NCBI GenBank assembly: GCA_013397795.1
Contig: VZTJ01000748.1
Span: 1,647,926-1,711,925 of the forward strand
Direction: 5' to 3'
DNA length: 64,000 nt
From: Orthonyx spaldingii
Taxonomy: Eukaryota; Chordata; Aves; Passeriformes; Orthonychidae
Numbering within the stretch: the stretch's first letter is position 1; each line of letters begins with the position of its first letter. Both the position numbers and the translations under genes were made by a program. Under the pieces are notes generated by a model that saw nothing but the letters and a program-made list of their open reading frames with translations, had not been told where the DNA came from and did no database searches. Below are positions 1-14,153 of this stretch, piece by piece.

Positions 1-3000
1 GTTTGCCTTGAAATGATGTTTTTGTGCGTATAGGCATAATATTCTTCAAAACGCTGTTTGGTAGCTCTTTATTCTGTCAGTGGAGTGCATCAGCTTTGAA
101 CATATAACGACTGCTTGTATTAAAGTATTTCTGGATGAATGGTCCAGCAGATTTCATTTTTAACATGAATGTTTTTCTTACTGCCATTGTGTTTAAATAC
201 TTTTATTGCTCCACAAGTGCTTGGAGTTGCTGTGATCATTAGCCTTTGGTCAGGCATGTTGATGAGGCACACACAAGTGTTTTATTACCAACAAACACTG
301 TACCATCAGCATCACCTGGATTTAATCTTCCCCACCACTTTCCAAATAATATCCTCCTTTTCCGTGGTTTGTAAGTCTCTCAAAATGCAATTATCTGGGC
401 TGAAACATTTCAATTACTGACTTAGAGTGTTTATTTAAAGTTTTGGTGAAACACTTCAACCATCTTTGAAAAACAGTTGAGACGTGAATAACCTGGTTTT
501 CCTTACATTTTTTTTAACTGCCTCAATAATAAACTTGGTTTCTCATTGTTTATAACTGAACCTTGAGATCCAGCAGCAGAAGGGTAGCTCTGCTATCAGT
601 AATTCGCCTTCTGCTATTTTTGTGAAATTCCACCCAAATTTGGTCATCTTGTGAGTGTGAAAACTCACCATCTATGCACACCTAGCAGAGGCTCTGTGCA
701 GGCTGGCATGCAGATTAGGCAGGCTCCACACAGACTCAGCTGACTTCAGACCAAGGACACACCTCTGTCTAGTGTCAGGTGCTGGTGCCAGGGTCAGGGA
801 AGAGGTAAGGCTGAAGGTGGGGAAATGGAGAGGAAGAGAGCTGGGATAAGGTGGGAGTTCGGCCAGGTGAACTGGGTAGGAGCCAAGAATTGAGGAAAAT
901 GTATTTGAGATGTGCTGTCCGGGCAACATCAGTATGTGCTTCTTCCAGCCCTGTATTTCGCTGTGCCTTGGTGTGTGCACATACAGACAGTGTTCTGGAG
1001 AGGGGTGCCATGTGACGGGGTCAAGTCTCCACCCAAAGGGTGCTGGTGCAGCAAGAGCAGCAGGCAGTGGAAGAGTTGGCAGGAGATGGTCTCTTGGTCA
1101 GGTATTCATCTCTTCTCTAGAAGCCAGTGAGTGGGTCGGTCCCTGAAACCAACATCTTTGCTGCTAGCCATGAGGTGGGTGGACTCCCAAATCCCAAGAA
1201 CAGTAGGTGTCTAGTGAGGCATTTGCATGTGCCACATGGATGCAACAGCAAAGTGAAAGGAGGACAGACACCTGCAGCCAAAAACTGCAGGCACTTCTCA
1301 ACTCCTTAACCATATTGGTCTCAGTTTATTCTGTGTAGAGTGGGAGTAGTGCTGTCTAGTATCACAAGAAGACCAAGAAAGCCATTAATCATTTTAATAG
1401 AGCCATTCCAAATGTGATGCTGTAGAGCCAGCCCTATGCATACGCCCAAAAGAGAGTGAGTAGCTTGCGTTCAGGCCAGGAGGTAGGTGAACATGTGCTG
1501 GAGTATTGACACCTGACTGTCAGGGTTAAAAGAAATACCATTTGACTGCCTATTCGCTCTCTGGGAAAGGCTGTGCAAAATAGTAGATGTGATCATGTAA
1601 TTGAGATTGGTATCTCTGCATCTACTCATAACACTGATGAAGACAGCTACCATGGAGATTGTCAGGGTATTCCAATGTCATTGCCACATAATAAATGGTA
1701 GGGAGTCTAGTGTGTGCATTCCCCCCAAAGTCATGGATATATGCCTTGGAAAATCTAGAGGCAGTATTTTAATTTGAAATTAACCTAGAATTTTATTAAG
1801 TCAGTGCTGAATCTGTCTTAAGGAAGAGAATAATTATCTGCTCCTTCAACACAATATTGAGAAGGTATAAGCACTCTTGAGACCACAATCCCATATTCTA
1901 GTACTGGAATGAATATAGTATTCAGGGAAAGTAATAAGACATCCTAATGTGTCTTATCTTTTCTCATAACTGTGATTTAGCTGCCTAATTCCGTAAGCTA
2001 CCATTTGAGATAAATGTAACTGCATTATATTTCTTGCTCTTTTTGCTAGATCTTCTGGAAACTTCCTAATACGTGGTGTAAGGGGATAGATAGCCCTTCA
2101 GCAAAAAGAAAACGGTTTTTTTTTTAGCTTACTAGAAGACCAGGGCTTCATTCTTTCCTCTTGCTTGAATTTATGGACCTTTTACCACCCTTCTTTCTCC
2201 CCTTCTTTTTAAAGATGATTTAGTCTGTTGATTTTCTGGGTATTTGTCACTGCTAACTCCTAAGTCCTGCTGCTTCTGAGCAGGTCTCACTGCCCCTCTT
2301 GCTAGTAGTGCTGTTTTCCCCATTCCTTGAAGAGGGAAAGTGTGTTGGACTGCAAGAAAAGATAGAAACTAAAATGTTTCACTGATGTTAAGAAACCAGT
2401 TCCCAGAAGAGGAGGAGCATGGACTGGGTATAGAAAAGGCGAGGAAAGGTGCCCTGTTTCCCCTTGGCTTTTCAGGTCAGGTACACTTGGTTGCTCTTTG
2501 TAGGCAGCCCCACAGTGATATAGTGTCTTTTAATCTCAATAATTTGTTTGCTGCTTCTCAGCAGTTATAAAAATTAAGGAGGATTTTGCATGTGATTCTT
2601 CCCCTGAAAATGCATATATATTCATTTTTAGGAGTTTGTTTCTTTAATTTTTGTTTGTTTTCAGGAACTTTCCAATCAGTTGAGAGCTGGTGTCAGACTC
2701 CAGCCCTTGCTGGCTGGTCCTAGGAGCAAAGCTGATGATTTATTAATAACGCAGCTGCGGTGCCAGTGCTGCCGCGGAGAGTGCATAAACACTCCTCCTC
2801 TGCAGAGGGACAAGGCTCTGTACTTTTCACCTCTGCAGTTATGTAAGGTGTCCTTGGCGATCTGTGTATTTAACTTGGCCCTTCCTTTTTCCATTTGTTT
2901 ACAAAATGGATTGGCCAAGAAAGTGTGAAATCCCCAACAGGGAAGAGTCCCAGGAAGCCCCAGCTGGACTGGGAGCCCCAGCAAATAGATGGGTGCAGGG

Positions 3001-6000
3001 TGGCCTGGCCAGAGTGAAAGCTTATTGCTGAGGAGCAGCACAAGGACTCGCTCATGACACACCACATCGACTGGTAGCAGTTCAGGGCTGCTGGGCATCC
3101 CTCCTGAGAGCTGGGGACTGTGGCATGCTGGTGTCTAAGGCAGTCACTTCTGGTGTTAGGTCTGCCCTTCTCTGTAGTACACCAGGAGATCCCTTAGTGT
3201 GTCAGGGACTTGCTACGTCATACTGATGACCTTTTCTGTATGGTGAGACTCCTCCAGATAACGGGCCTTTTCCAAATCACATTTAATTCACTGTAACTTG
3301 CAGATGAAGCATCTTCTCAAGGCTCCTTTGGCCAGGTGAATTGTTGTAGGAAGCTAATGTAGTCAGTTTTAGACCACTATCCTCCCATTTGCTTTCTGAT
3401 CCAGTCAACCAGGCTTCTCACTGCCAAGGCACATCTTCTTTTGATGCCACATAACTGATGTTATGGATTTTCCTGAGGTGCGTTAATATTCCCGGCATGT
3501 TGTTGAGGGAACCATTGCCAGCATACCAGCCCGTTGCCTTGCTGGGCTGTACATTGTTTGGGCTCATGGGAATCCCCTCAGCAGACCTGTCCCCATTGCT
3601 CACTATTTTTTTTCTAACCTGGATATAGAGGAGGATATGTGGTATGGACATGGGAGGGTGAAGTCTGTGTGCTGAGTCATGGTGGCTTTCCTTTACAGGC
3701 CACCGAGAGAGAAATAAGGTGTTTCAGGGCTTGACTGTCAGTTCTGCAGTTACCGTTGCCTACATTTTCACTGCAAAGTGGTGTTTCTGAACCAAGGGAG
3801 TTTAATCTTAGTCCTGTTCATATGAGCAAGCTTGCATTAAAGTCAGCATATGTCTGCTTGAATGCTTTTATGGGAATTGGAAAGGAGGTGGGGAAAGGGG
3901 TATGTCAGGAAGTGGTGCTGTTCCGCACCCATCTTCTTGTTCGGTGTTCTGCTACACCACTCTTGCCTTTTCTCGTTGCAGCTGCCCTGCACCCAAGCAA
4001 CTTACCTCTCTTTGCTGGGATTAATTCTGGAATGGCTACTTTTGTCTGCTCTTGAGATATTGAGAAAATTTGAAGAAAACTGCCTCTTCTCAAGCTCTTA
4101 TCTTCTGCTCTTACAGTTCAGTCAAGTTAAATTTAATGGTGGAGTATGTTGTTTACCAGCAAAAATCTGTGTCACCTTGACTTATAGTGTGGTCCCACCC
4201 GCAATTTACACAGCTCTCTTCTGTCTTCCACGAAAACACTCAATCCTTGAGATGAGCAGGTGTGTTAGAGCTACCCCACCATCAGTTAACTGTGTGTAAT
4301 GCTGTAGCCTGAGACTGTATAAAGGTTTTAGACATCTTTTTCTGTAATGCAGGAATCAGTGAATATATTGACTTCTCCTTGGAGGGCTTGAATCACTGCT
4401 CTGCTGTTGAAACCCATCTTGAGTCCCATGGCAGGCTGCATCCAGTGCTCCCACAGGGGGAGCTGTGTTTCTTGGAGCCCTGCACAAGGCAGCTTCCTGC
4501 CATGTGAAAACTCTCACCATCCACGTAATAGAAATCAGACATTTGAGGAATTTTATCTAAATAAGGTTATGCTTCCCTCTGCTTTCTTTATGTTCATTCT
4601 GTTGGGTTTTTCTCTTATACTACCTGTTGGCTGCCTCTCGTTCCATGGAAGTTGTCTGTGTGCGTTAGAATGAAGATTTGTTTCAAGGATTCACTGTCAG
4701 TCCATAGTGACTTGTGATGTACTACTGATCAATGCTGGTAGCCAAACTTGAAGCTAAGATAAAAATAACTGGTTGATTTTGAGTACCAGTGGAGAGGGGA
4801 AAGGGAAGAGAAAAACAAAAGGAGCTACATAATTGGGGAAGAAATAATCTCTATTGCCCTGTTATTCTCAAATTATTCTCAAGGCAGTAAACACAGAAAT
4901 AAAATAAATTGATACTAAACTGTTGTCTCTTTGTCTGAATTTTCTTTTCTTATTTGTTAGAGTAATCTCAAGGATGTTTGTCAAACAACTTAGAATTTCA
5001 TAAATGCCTTTTTTTTGGCATCTGTAATATCTGCCTGATTTCTTTGTCTTCTGAGCAATTTAATATTGAGTACACTTCCCTTGATATTGCAAGGCAAATT
5101 ATTAAACCATTCTCTATAGCTATGCTCAACATTTGTTTGAAAGAGCATCTTGAGAGAATCAGAGTTCTTTGTGCATTGCAAATGTGCTCCTCAGTAGAAC
5201 ATTTTGTCTTTTTCCATTTAAATAAATATCTCCTATTAAGTCTTTAGTGGTAAGACTCTTACATCATTTAGACATTCCATCTTTTTGTAACACTTCCATT
5301 TTTGTTCAATATTTTTCTATTTTTTCTGTCAGTTACAGGCAGTTCTTGTTCTCTACTTTTATGAATAAAATGATCATTTTTATTTTACCAGCTTTTAGTT
5401 TCTTACAAAAAATTAAAGTCATTAAAAGAGTAACTAATAGGTTTCTTAGCTTGTTGGAAACTGAATCAGGCTGAAGTCACCTGAGAATTTTTTCCTTCTC
5501 TTTCTTTTCTACCTTAAAGTAGGAAAGTGAATTTGCCTTTTACTTTTTCTTGAAACGGAAGTGTGTAGGTGCATATAAATATGTATGCACACTCACTAAC
5601 TTTGGTGGGTGGACTTGCAAGGTGGCTTTAGAAATACAGAACTAAGTTTTCAGCAATGTTTTAAAGATGTTTTTAAGTTGTTTTTGTTGGTAGCTTTCAT
5701 CTGATTTTTTTCCAGGAAAATAGATCCAAGAGCTGAAGCATTTCAAGTGTAATATAAGAGATGCTTGTGTTGTTTTGAAATACTTTTTTTCCTTTAGGTC
5801 TTTGTGTTTGTAAGATGTTTGGCAAATAGTAAAGTCTGAGGTATTCAAACTCTCCATCAAAAGCTTAATATTTCTATTAGTAGTACAGTTTGGTGCTTTC
5901 GAAATTATTTTTCTATTTCACAAATAGTTCAAGTGTGCCGCATTTTCAAGATAAAGGATCTTATTCTGATCTCCATTTCTTTCTATAAAATTATATAACA

Positions 6001-9000
6001 TTCTGCTTAGGCTAAACGAATTGTGTTTTCATAAGCATACATGTTTGCAAGTCAATGTACTCGAGATGTGAAATTCTGCAAATTTTTTTTAAAATGAAAT
6101 TTTTTTTATATGCCTTAAGGAAGAAATAAAATGCTACGTTGCATTTTTTAAAATCTTTGACTAGTCATTCTTAAGGCTTAACTAAATCCCTAAATCCTTG
6201 GACATATGCATAACTTTATGAGCATGAGTAGTCCTACAGATTGTGTGAGATGGTGCATATTCACAGCAAGTGCAAAGGGAGTACTTTAATGGAGCTGTGG
6301 TGTCTGGTTTTTTACTTCCGAAGTGAAGTTAGGAAGCAGATTGACTTGCATAGGAAAATTGAATTCATGGATTGTGATGTTAGATGGAAAATACTTTTTA
6401 ATTCAGTCCAAGCTGAAGTCTGAGGGTTTTCCATGAGTGTTGAAAGTGCTGTTAGTGATTGAACTTTAATGTACTAAAATATATAGGGAAATGCATGCAT
6501 TTAAATCCTATAGAACAAGAGGAATCATCCCTCTCTGTGTATGAATACACCATGTTTTCTTTAGTGGTTCCCCCCCCATTTTTGGTATTTCTGTATTTGA
6601 AAAACAACTTTTGAACTGAATGTTTTGGGGTGGTAAAGTTAATGTGGCTGTCTATGCATAGGAGCAGAAGCTTAAGTATCTCAAATACCTGCCCTGCTAT
6701 TGACTGGGTCTAGTTTTAGCCTCAGGGACCACAGGATTATTGCAATTGAAAAGTTTCTGGTTTATGCAATACTGAAATTTTTAAATTGATTGGATGAGGC
6801 CACCCATTTTCCCAACCAGAATTTGCTGAAGGGCTGCTGAGAAGGAATCCCAAAGGAGAAAAAACAGTTTTTGCTCTTGACAGAAACTCTTCCAGAGAAG
6901 TATTTATGCCTTAGGTACCACCCCAGCTGCTGACACTGCTGTCTCTGTGGCTATTCTTGCTATGTGCTGCCACCACCCTGGACAGTGACCTGTGCTAGCT
7001 CCTGCTCTGATGGGATTTGAACAGTGTGTAATATCTTCAGTAGGTGATGTTTAGCTAAGCAGCATGCCTACAGCTGCAAATGCATTACTGTTTTAAAATG
7101 CGTTCTGGTCTTTACGGGCATGTGCGAGTTTGCTGAAGCTGCATGATGCAGAAAATTGCAAAAGTTTTTTTCGAGTGGGAGGGGTAGTTGTGGCATCAGG
7201 TGATTATACTTTTTAAAAATTTGTGTGTGTCTTTTCTAACTCCAGCAAATGTTTGGATCTCATAGTGTCTATCTGGAAACCAGAAAATCCCTTTTTTCCC
7301 TGGTAGAACCAGTTGCTCAGATGCCTTCTAAAACTGTTCATGTCTTGGAAGTATACTTTTCTTCTTTTCCCATTAGACTGCATATTTCATCTTGAGAGTT
7401 CATACAATTTCATCTGCATTTTAGGTTTAACTTGTTTTCTTAAGGAAACAGGTTTTGCATAATTGCACTGTCCATATTTTTGCCAGCATCATCCTCTCAC
7501 CCTAACAACTTTTGAACATAGTAGCCAATTTCAAGCAAAGTTGCTAGAAGCAGACATCTCAAAGACATATCTCAAAGTTCTTACTGGTTATGCAAAAGTC
7601 AGTGTCTGGGTAGAAGAAAGATCCCAAGTTTTACCCTATTAAGGAAGAGGCTGGAGCGGGCACTAAGCTGCTCCGGAGCGTGGTCTGCCAGCAGCGTGCG
7701 CGTCTTGGCTGGCTCTGGCTCTTCAGGACACGCACGGCTCCAGCCAGTTATAATTATCGTAGTGTGAGTTGTTTCCTGGCCTGTAGTTAGGGCAGGTGGG
7801 AGGGCGCTCTGGGGGAGAAGGAAGGAGGGAGGTGGGATACAGTAGGAAGCTGGGAGTTTATGGGGAACAGAGGTGGGTAGGGGGAGCTGGAAGCATCCTG
7901 AGGTGCGAGGCCTGGAACAAGGAACAGACGCCTGCAAGGCAGCAGGCCTCCCACTTTCTGCTTCTCATCGGAGGTGTGTCAGATGTTAGGCTACGCTGTG
8001 AGATGGGGGAGTTATGCTCTATTATTTCCCACTAATAGCATCAATAAATTGCTTGAAATTCCATACCTAAGCAAACTAATTCTGGAAACTTTAGTTGATT
8101 CTTGCCTTAAGAGATAGAAGAAACATTGTTTTGCCTTTTTTTTTTTCTGTTCAAACATCTTACTTTTATGAAAGATGAAGGTAATTCTAATAAGTAAAAG
8201 CTAACTCATTATTGTACATAAGCAATTCCCAATCTTGAATTAATTATTATTGTTGTTGCTATTAGAGCAAGAGTAAAATACTGAAAGAAGTTGTGAATTT
8301 ATGAAATATTCAAGATGGAGAGATGGCTGCACAGCTTGTAGACAGGAAATGGATTCTTAGTGTGTTAACATGCAAAGTTATGGGGTGTTACTTCTGCATT
8401 CACCTCATTTTGCTAATTTTACATTTAAAATTCTACGCACATATCTAGCTTTTTAATATGCTCTAGTCTGTGGGCTGTCTTGTGGCATTGATCTTAGACA
8501 AACTACCTATTGTTCTTAATGGGAAAATCTATCGATTAAAAAGAAAAAAAGACAATGGTGTGACATGGCTTGTTAAAGGATGTGGTTTTGAAATTAAGGC
8601 AGTCAGGTAGCAGCTCCCAAGACCATTGCCCCTGCAGAAGTGGAGCCTCTCTTTGCTGTGTCCTGGTGTTGGGCACTGAAGTCCTTTGAGTTCCCAGCTC
8701 CTTGGTGCACCCTTTCCCTCTCCCACTGCCTTACTGGAGTGAAACCTGTGGCACAGCCTGATGCGAGCCACAACATGTTCCAGTCCGGATAATTAGCAGT
8801 AGAAAAGTAGTTTTTCTGTTAAAACTTTCCATTACCTGCCTGAAATGTGGTGCTGGGCAGTAGGCTGGGCAGCTGTAGAGGACAAAGGCAAAGAAATAAA
8901 AGGTCAGGTTAGGTACCATCCTTCCAGGATGAGGGGAGCATCAGACTGCCGGGAATGTAATCTGATGTCTGTTCATTGTTCCTATCCATTGCAGATAAGG

Positions 9001-12000
9001 AGACAGCTCATTGAAAGTGATTTTTTCGCATGAACTCCCATGAGAAGTGCACAACCGCTTATGATGTGCTTGTTGATAACCTTCACTTCATGGGTGACAG
9101 GAGTTTCTAGGGACCCGGCTTCAAACCAGTCTGTCTGTGCCCTCAGTTTCAGGACTCTGACTCATATCTGGGAGCAGGTTAAAAGTTGTGAGAAGCAATT
9201 ATTTTTCCCTGTCGCCTGCCTCGTCCTGCTGAGTTTGTGGCGTCGTGTGCTGGAGGGACTGTCTGTGGAGCAGCTCCTAAACTGCTGTGGTTTTAAGGTG
9301 AACCAAGCCTCGCTCCAGAGGCTTGATATTGATGCACCTGAAAGTTAAAACACCTGATTTTGTCTCTGTATTTGTGATGATGTGGCCTTCTAGCATTGTA
9401 GCTTTTTGCAAGAATCCAAAGTGGACTCTTCTTGATGGTGACCCAACCAACATGTAGAATATGGCTGCATGTTGTGTACAGTTGTCTGTTCTGCTTTTAG
9501 GTTGATATGTGCTGTCATGTCAGTTGGACTTCATATTTGACTTTTTAATAAAAAATTTCAAGGTTCCATTTGACTGAAATGATACTACAAGTTTGAATTT
9601 CTGTTTGTGCATTGATTAGTAATTGGGACATGGAGCATTTGGGAAAAGAGGAATGGAAAATTCCTTATAGGTGTTTTCCTGCTGGTCTCAGAATTTATTT
9701 CATTTTGGTAGTGAGGGCTTGATTAATTTACTCACTATTTTCAGTGCTCATTCCACTGCAGTTTATTTTGGGTCATTTAATTTCAACAAGGCTTGATCTG
9801 TTCAGAGGGCTTTCTATAGCAGCATGGCAGGACCACACAGCTCTTTTATGGTACATACGTTCATTGCTAACCAGGAGTTCAAAAAACTAGTAAACGAGGC
9901 ACAGACATGAATAACTTTAGAGAGGACAGTACATTTTTGTACGGTTGGATTATTTTGAAAGTTTTCAGAAATAACCAATCTTTTGTGCACTGTGGGTTGT
10001 GTTGCAGAGCTTGAAGTGATAGTATACAGTAGCTGTGTGCTTTCAGAGGTAAGACTGGAGGTCTGGCTGAAGGCACTCTTCAGGTTTAAGGTACTTCAGA
10101 AGCCACTGTGGTGGAGAGTTGCTCTCAGTCCTTATTTAAGAAGCATTTTTGATTCCATAGGTTGATACTTCCATCAGATTCAGTAGTTTGATATGATTTT
10201 GCTGTTTTAATTTTTAGATTTGCTGTATGAGCCATTCATATACAGAATAGGCTAAGGTAAAATAGATCTCAGTTGAAAATGTCTAAATCAGTTGACCTCA
10301 TCAGCCAACAAAAAAGCGTATGCTCATTGTCTACGCTGAGTCTGCTCCAGTTTAGCATTATGATGGCCAAGGCCATGTTCCCCCCAAATGAAAGAGCCAG
10401 GCTTCTTTTGTGTCCATCAAATCGTGACTATTTCTGGTTCTGCTCGTGCCAGCTGACAAAGTAATGTTCCTTTTGTGTAGTTCATTAAACCAGGCAGCAT
10501 TAGTGATTCTCTCATCAGAAGGAAGGCATGATGTCCTGAAAGTGGCTGCATCTGTACTAAGAGGTTAAAACAGCACTGAGACCATTGTTCCGAAGTGTTG
10601 AGACCATTGCTTTTTCTTACATTTTTAGCTTTCTTGAGTTTTCTGGCCTCTACTGTTTAGCATACTCCAAGCAGCAACCAGGGGTGGTTCCGGAAAGGGC
10701 TGCTCTCAATTGTTTAATAGTGTGGAAATAGCTATTTGCATTCCAATCAGCCTCGATGCAGGAGAACCTTCCTGAACATGTTTAACTCACCCCTGTACAG
10801 CTAGTTATGACATCCTTACGGCAGATTAGAGGCAGAATTAGCACTGTTTTGGTGTTTAAGTCAAAAGTATAACAGTTACACTAGTTTTGGGACTTTTGAA
10901 GTCTAGTGAAAGTTTTGTAGCAGTGTGTGTGTGTGCATACACGGAGTCGGCGTATGCCTGTACTGTGTGATATTCCTGCATAGGGATCTGGATGCTTTCT
11001 TGACTATAGGAGGATATTCCTGCTTGTCTACGAATAGTAAAGCCCTAATAACAGTGAATGGAAAGTTTAAAAAGCACTTCTTAAATACATCTCAGTTTGG
11101 AAACTTAGCTTATACAAGTTGAGTGTATCAAATGCAGTTTTACTAATGCTTTAGGTCCTCTAGTCACAGCTCTTAAAATTCTGTGATTGTTTGTGAGCCG
11201 TGTCATCAAGGAGCTTCTGATCTCAGCAGGTCCTGCCCTGCAGCTGCACAACCTCCTGGTGCACCCTACCATTTCCCTTTCTGGGGGAAAATATATCCGT
11301 GCATCTTACACAGCTCTGCCTATGTTTGTGGTTAGCTTGTACATCCATGTCCTCTAATCCAAGCCACCTCAGAGGTGACAGCCCACCTCTATTTTTATTG
11401 TCTCTTACTATCCCATAACTGTCTAAAAATTCCTCCTTTCTTGTTGATCGGGAGCTCTCCTTTTGCTGTGTACCTTCAGATTTAGATCTATGCACTGCTT
11501 CTAAATTTAGGCTGTAAAAGTACCACCTTTACTTCTGTTCTTTTATACTTGAATGGAAATAGTTCAAAGTTGTGCTGGTGTAATAAAAACAGGAGGCTGG
11601 AAGGCAGTGAACTGGAATAAGGGTGAATATATGACAGAACACAAGCAGAGAGTGTCAACTTTAGATCCTCACTGCCATGATCACACAATTATTTTTAATA
11701 TGATGTACTTAAAAGCTGCATTTCTCTTAAGGTTTCAGTTTGTTATTCATAATGTAATGTCATTTATAAAAAAACTCTTATAGTAACACCAGATACTCTA
11801 GCCAAGATGTCATGAAATGCAGTTCAGGCAGTCCGGATAGTTCTGAGATTATTAATTGTATGACAGTGGTCTGTACTTAACAATGAAAATGCTGATTCAA
11901 AGCCATTATATTGTTTTTTCGGTGGCTAATAGCCTTAATGATCAATCAGAGGTGGTGGGCTGAGGCAGAGCTCAAGGCCATCAGCTCCTCCCCGCCCTCT

Positions 12001-12126
12001 ACATAGTTCCCAGGAAACACCCTGTGTTTCATTAGTTTGTGCTTAGTTTATGGTGTAATATTTTGCTGGAAGGCATTAAACTATCATCAAAAGCAGCCGA
12101 CTGATTAGTGTGACTTCTTTTTCCAG
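1..12126 (+). other. MBNL2: MBNL2 intron upstream of the 165-nt exon (5' part outside the window)
   Basis: This is 12 kb of AT-rich intronic DNA. No open frame in it resembles a known protein, and the exon for zinc finger 1 is not here. I see no recognisable transposon. A local CpG cluster is at 7655-7770, followed by a purine-rich stretch to about 7900. The intron ends with a normal pyrimidine tract and a CAG acceptor at 12124-12126. Open frames in this stretch are short and overlap on both strands, as expected of chance. Confidence 0.85.
7655..7770. promoter_or_regulatory. Local CpG cluster inside the long intron
   Basis: About nine CpG dinucleotides fall within roughly 110 bp (for example GAGCGGG, TCCGGAGCG, CGTGCGCGTC, CACGCACGGC) in an otherwise CpG-poor intron. 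It is followed by GGGAGG-type purine repeats to about 7900. This could be an intronic enhancer or a minor alternative promoter. It is short and has no associated exon that I can define. Confidence 0.25.
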
Positions 12127-12291
12127 GGTCGTTGTACAAGGGAGAACTGCAAGTACCTTCATCCACCAACACATTTAAAAACTCAACTGGAAATCAATGG
12201 CAGGAACAACTTAATCCAACAAAAAACTGCAGCAGCAATGCTTGCCCAGCAAATGCAGTTCATGTTTCCAGGGACACCACTACAGCCAGTG
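12127..12291 (+). CDS. MBNL2: MBNL2 coding exon, 165 nt: second half of zinc finger 2 and start of linker
   Basis: The exon starts at GGT after a CAG acceptor and ends at GTG before the strong donor GTAAGT; phase 0 on both sides, 55 codons. It begins GRCTRENCKYLHPPTHLKTQ, giving the second and third cysteines and the histidine of CCCH finger 2 (C-x7-C-x4-C-x3-H). The first cysteine is in the missing upstream exon. The rest is the start of the linker between the two zinc-finger pairs, including QQKTAAAMLAQQMQFMFPGT. In this family fingers 1 and 2 form one tandem RNA-binding module, so the exon completes a domain begun outside the window. Confidence 0.95.
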
Positions 12292-12524
12292 GTAAGTATA
12301 TTTCTCTGATGGTGTTAATGGTAAGTAAAGTTGAAGACTATATTGACCTGCAAAAGTTCTCTAAATAGTATCAATAAAAATAGTTCCTGCCTGTTTACTT
12401 AAGGAATGGTCCAGATGCTAGAGATATGCTCATTTATATTTGCATTTGAAGATGTAATGGAATGTTACTATAGATTTGATTTATTTTTCTTTTATCCCAA
12501 AATAATTTGCAATTTTTTCCTATT

Positions 12525-12546
12525 CCCCTTCCCCCCCGCCCCCCCC
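12525..12546. repeat. C-rich homopolymer tract
   Basis: A nearly pure cytosine stretch of about 22 bases is broken by TT and one G. It is low-complexity intronic sequence with no assigned role. Confidence 0.8.
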
Positions 12547-14097
12547 TTTCATGCATTTCATGTCATGTTTGCAAGATTTTTACCTATAATCCTTCTGGAG
12601 GTGAAAATTTGTATAATAACAATAATTTGCTAGTAAGTTATTTGAGTAGGAAGTTTTTCAGGGGCCCATGGGTTTGAATGGCTATAAATATTATTTAAGC
12701 CCAATACTGGGAACAAAGGTTAGTGGGTAGCATTTTCTTACTCTGTTGAAGTCTGAAGTGTCTGAGGATAAGATAGAGAATTAGTGGCATATGCACTTCA
12801 CAAACTCAGTGTTTTGTCTCAAGGTGATTTGTACGGTGCCTGAGACACTTCATATCCAGCAGGTGATGTAGAACTAGAGTCTGGTATGCATTAGCAGCAT
12901 CTGTGGATATGCACTAAAGTGATCAGTTGCTCTGGGAAGCCCTTGAATTTGGGCTCCTCACTGTAGCAGACTTCCAAAGCATGGTTTGGAATAATCTGAA
13001 TTAAACTTTTCACACGTGGCTGCTAATGATGTTTTTTCAAACTAAATTCCTAGTGTAAGACATCCCACTGGAGTGGGATTTTTTTCTCTAACTTGAGGCA
13101 TCTGAAGTATTGGCATCAGCTTCTGCAGTGAGTTTCCAAGGTCCATTTATTGTTTATCAAAAGACATAGGCACTCCTAATTACTATTTGATTGGCTTGTT
13201 TTGCACATCTGCATTTGGATTAGATGATTTAGTTTTCGAAGTGCCTTTGTCTTTCTGTGGGCTATCACAGAAGTCAGTTGTAGGCATCTCAGAAGAAGAC
13301 ATCTGCATTTGGTTACAGGAAGCTCACCCCAGATGCCTTTTTCAATAATGCCTTTTTATACTTGAAACTTTCATCTGCTGTCAGGTGGGATTGGGAATTG
13401 AGTGTCAGGACTCCCTGAATTTCTTGTACGTGTTCATCAAATTGTATCTGGTGATGTTGATCTAATGTGTCATAATATTTCCTGGGGTTTTACTGCTTGA
13501 GTTTTCACCAGAAAAAGTTTTGATGAAGTAATAAATTCCACCGCTTAATATTATGAGAAAAATTGAAGTGGCAAAATTATACTTTTTTCTTCTCACCCGT
13601 TTCATCATTTGAACTTTACAATTTCATTGACGTAATGTCTTCTGTACTGATTGCTGTGATAAAAATGCCAGGTTTTATTTCTCTGTCTCACATAAATTGC
13701 CAGATTAAGATGACTCAGCCTTGACCAAATGGATAAAAAGTGAAAGAAAACTTCATAGAAGTCATTTGACGTGAGGATTTATTCTTAAAATTGTATCTGA
13801 TACAAAGCTGTTATTTATATTTCACATAACACATATTGTCCTCAACATAGTCAAACCATTGTTTCATATAAATGTTCATTATTATGCTCTTCAGAATTTA
13901 GCTCATGTTTGACATATAAACTGGGTTGCTTGATATCAAGCAGATTTGATCACTGCTTAAAACACAGCATAATACACTTTTAACTCTTAAGGGCAGGTAG
14001 ATGCCATTTCCCTATAGTTGGTTATCCTGGTTAATCTACATGCTCAGAGCATCTTATTGGTACTGTCACATCCATTTATAACTTAGTAATTGGTTCC

Positions 14098-14153
14098 AAA
14101 AACAAAAAAAAAACCCAAAGAAAACCAAACCCAAACAAAAAAGAAAAAAACAC
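14098..14153. repeat. A-rich low-complexity tract
   Basis: A run of A and AAAC/AAAG-like units about 55 bp long. It could be the decayed poly(A) tail of an old retroposed copy, but no body is recognisable beside it. Confidence 0.6.
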
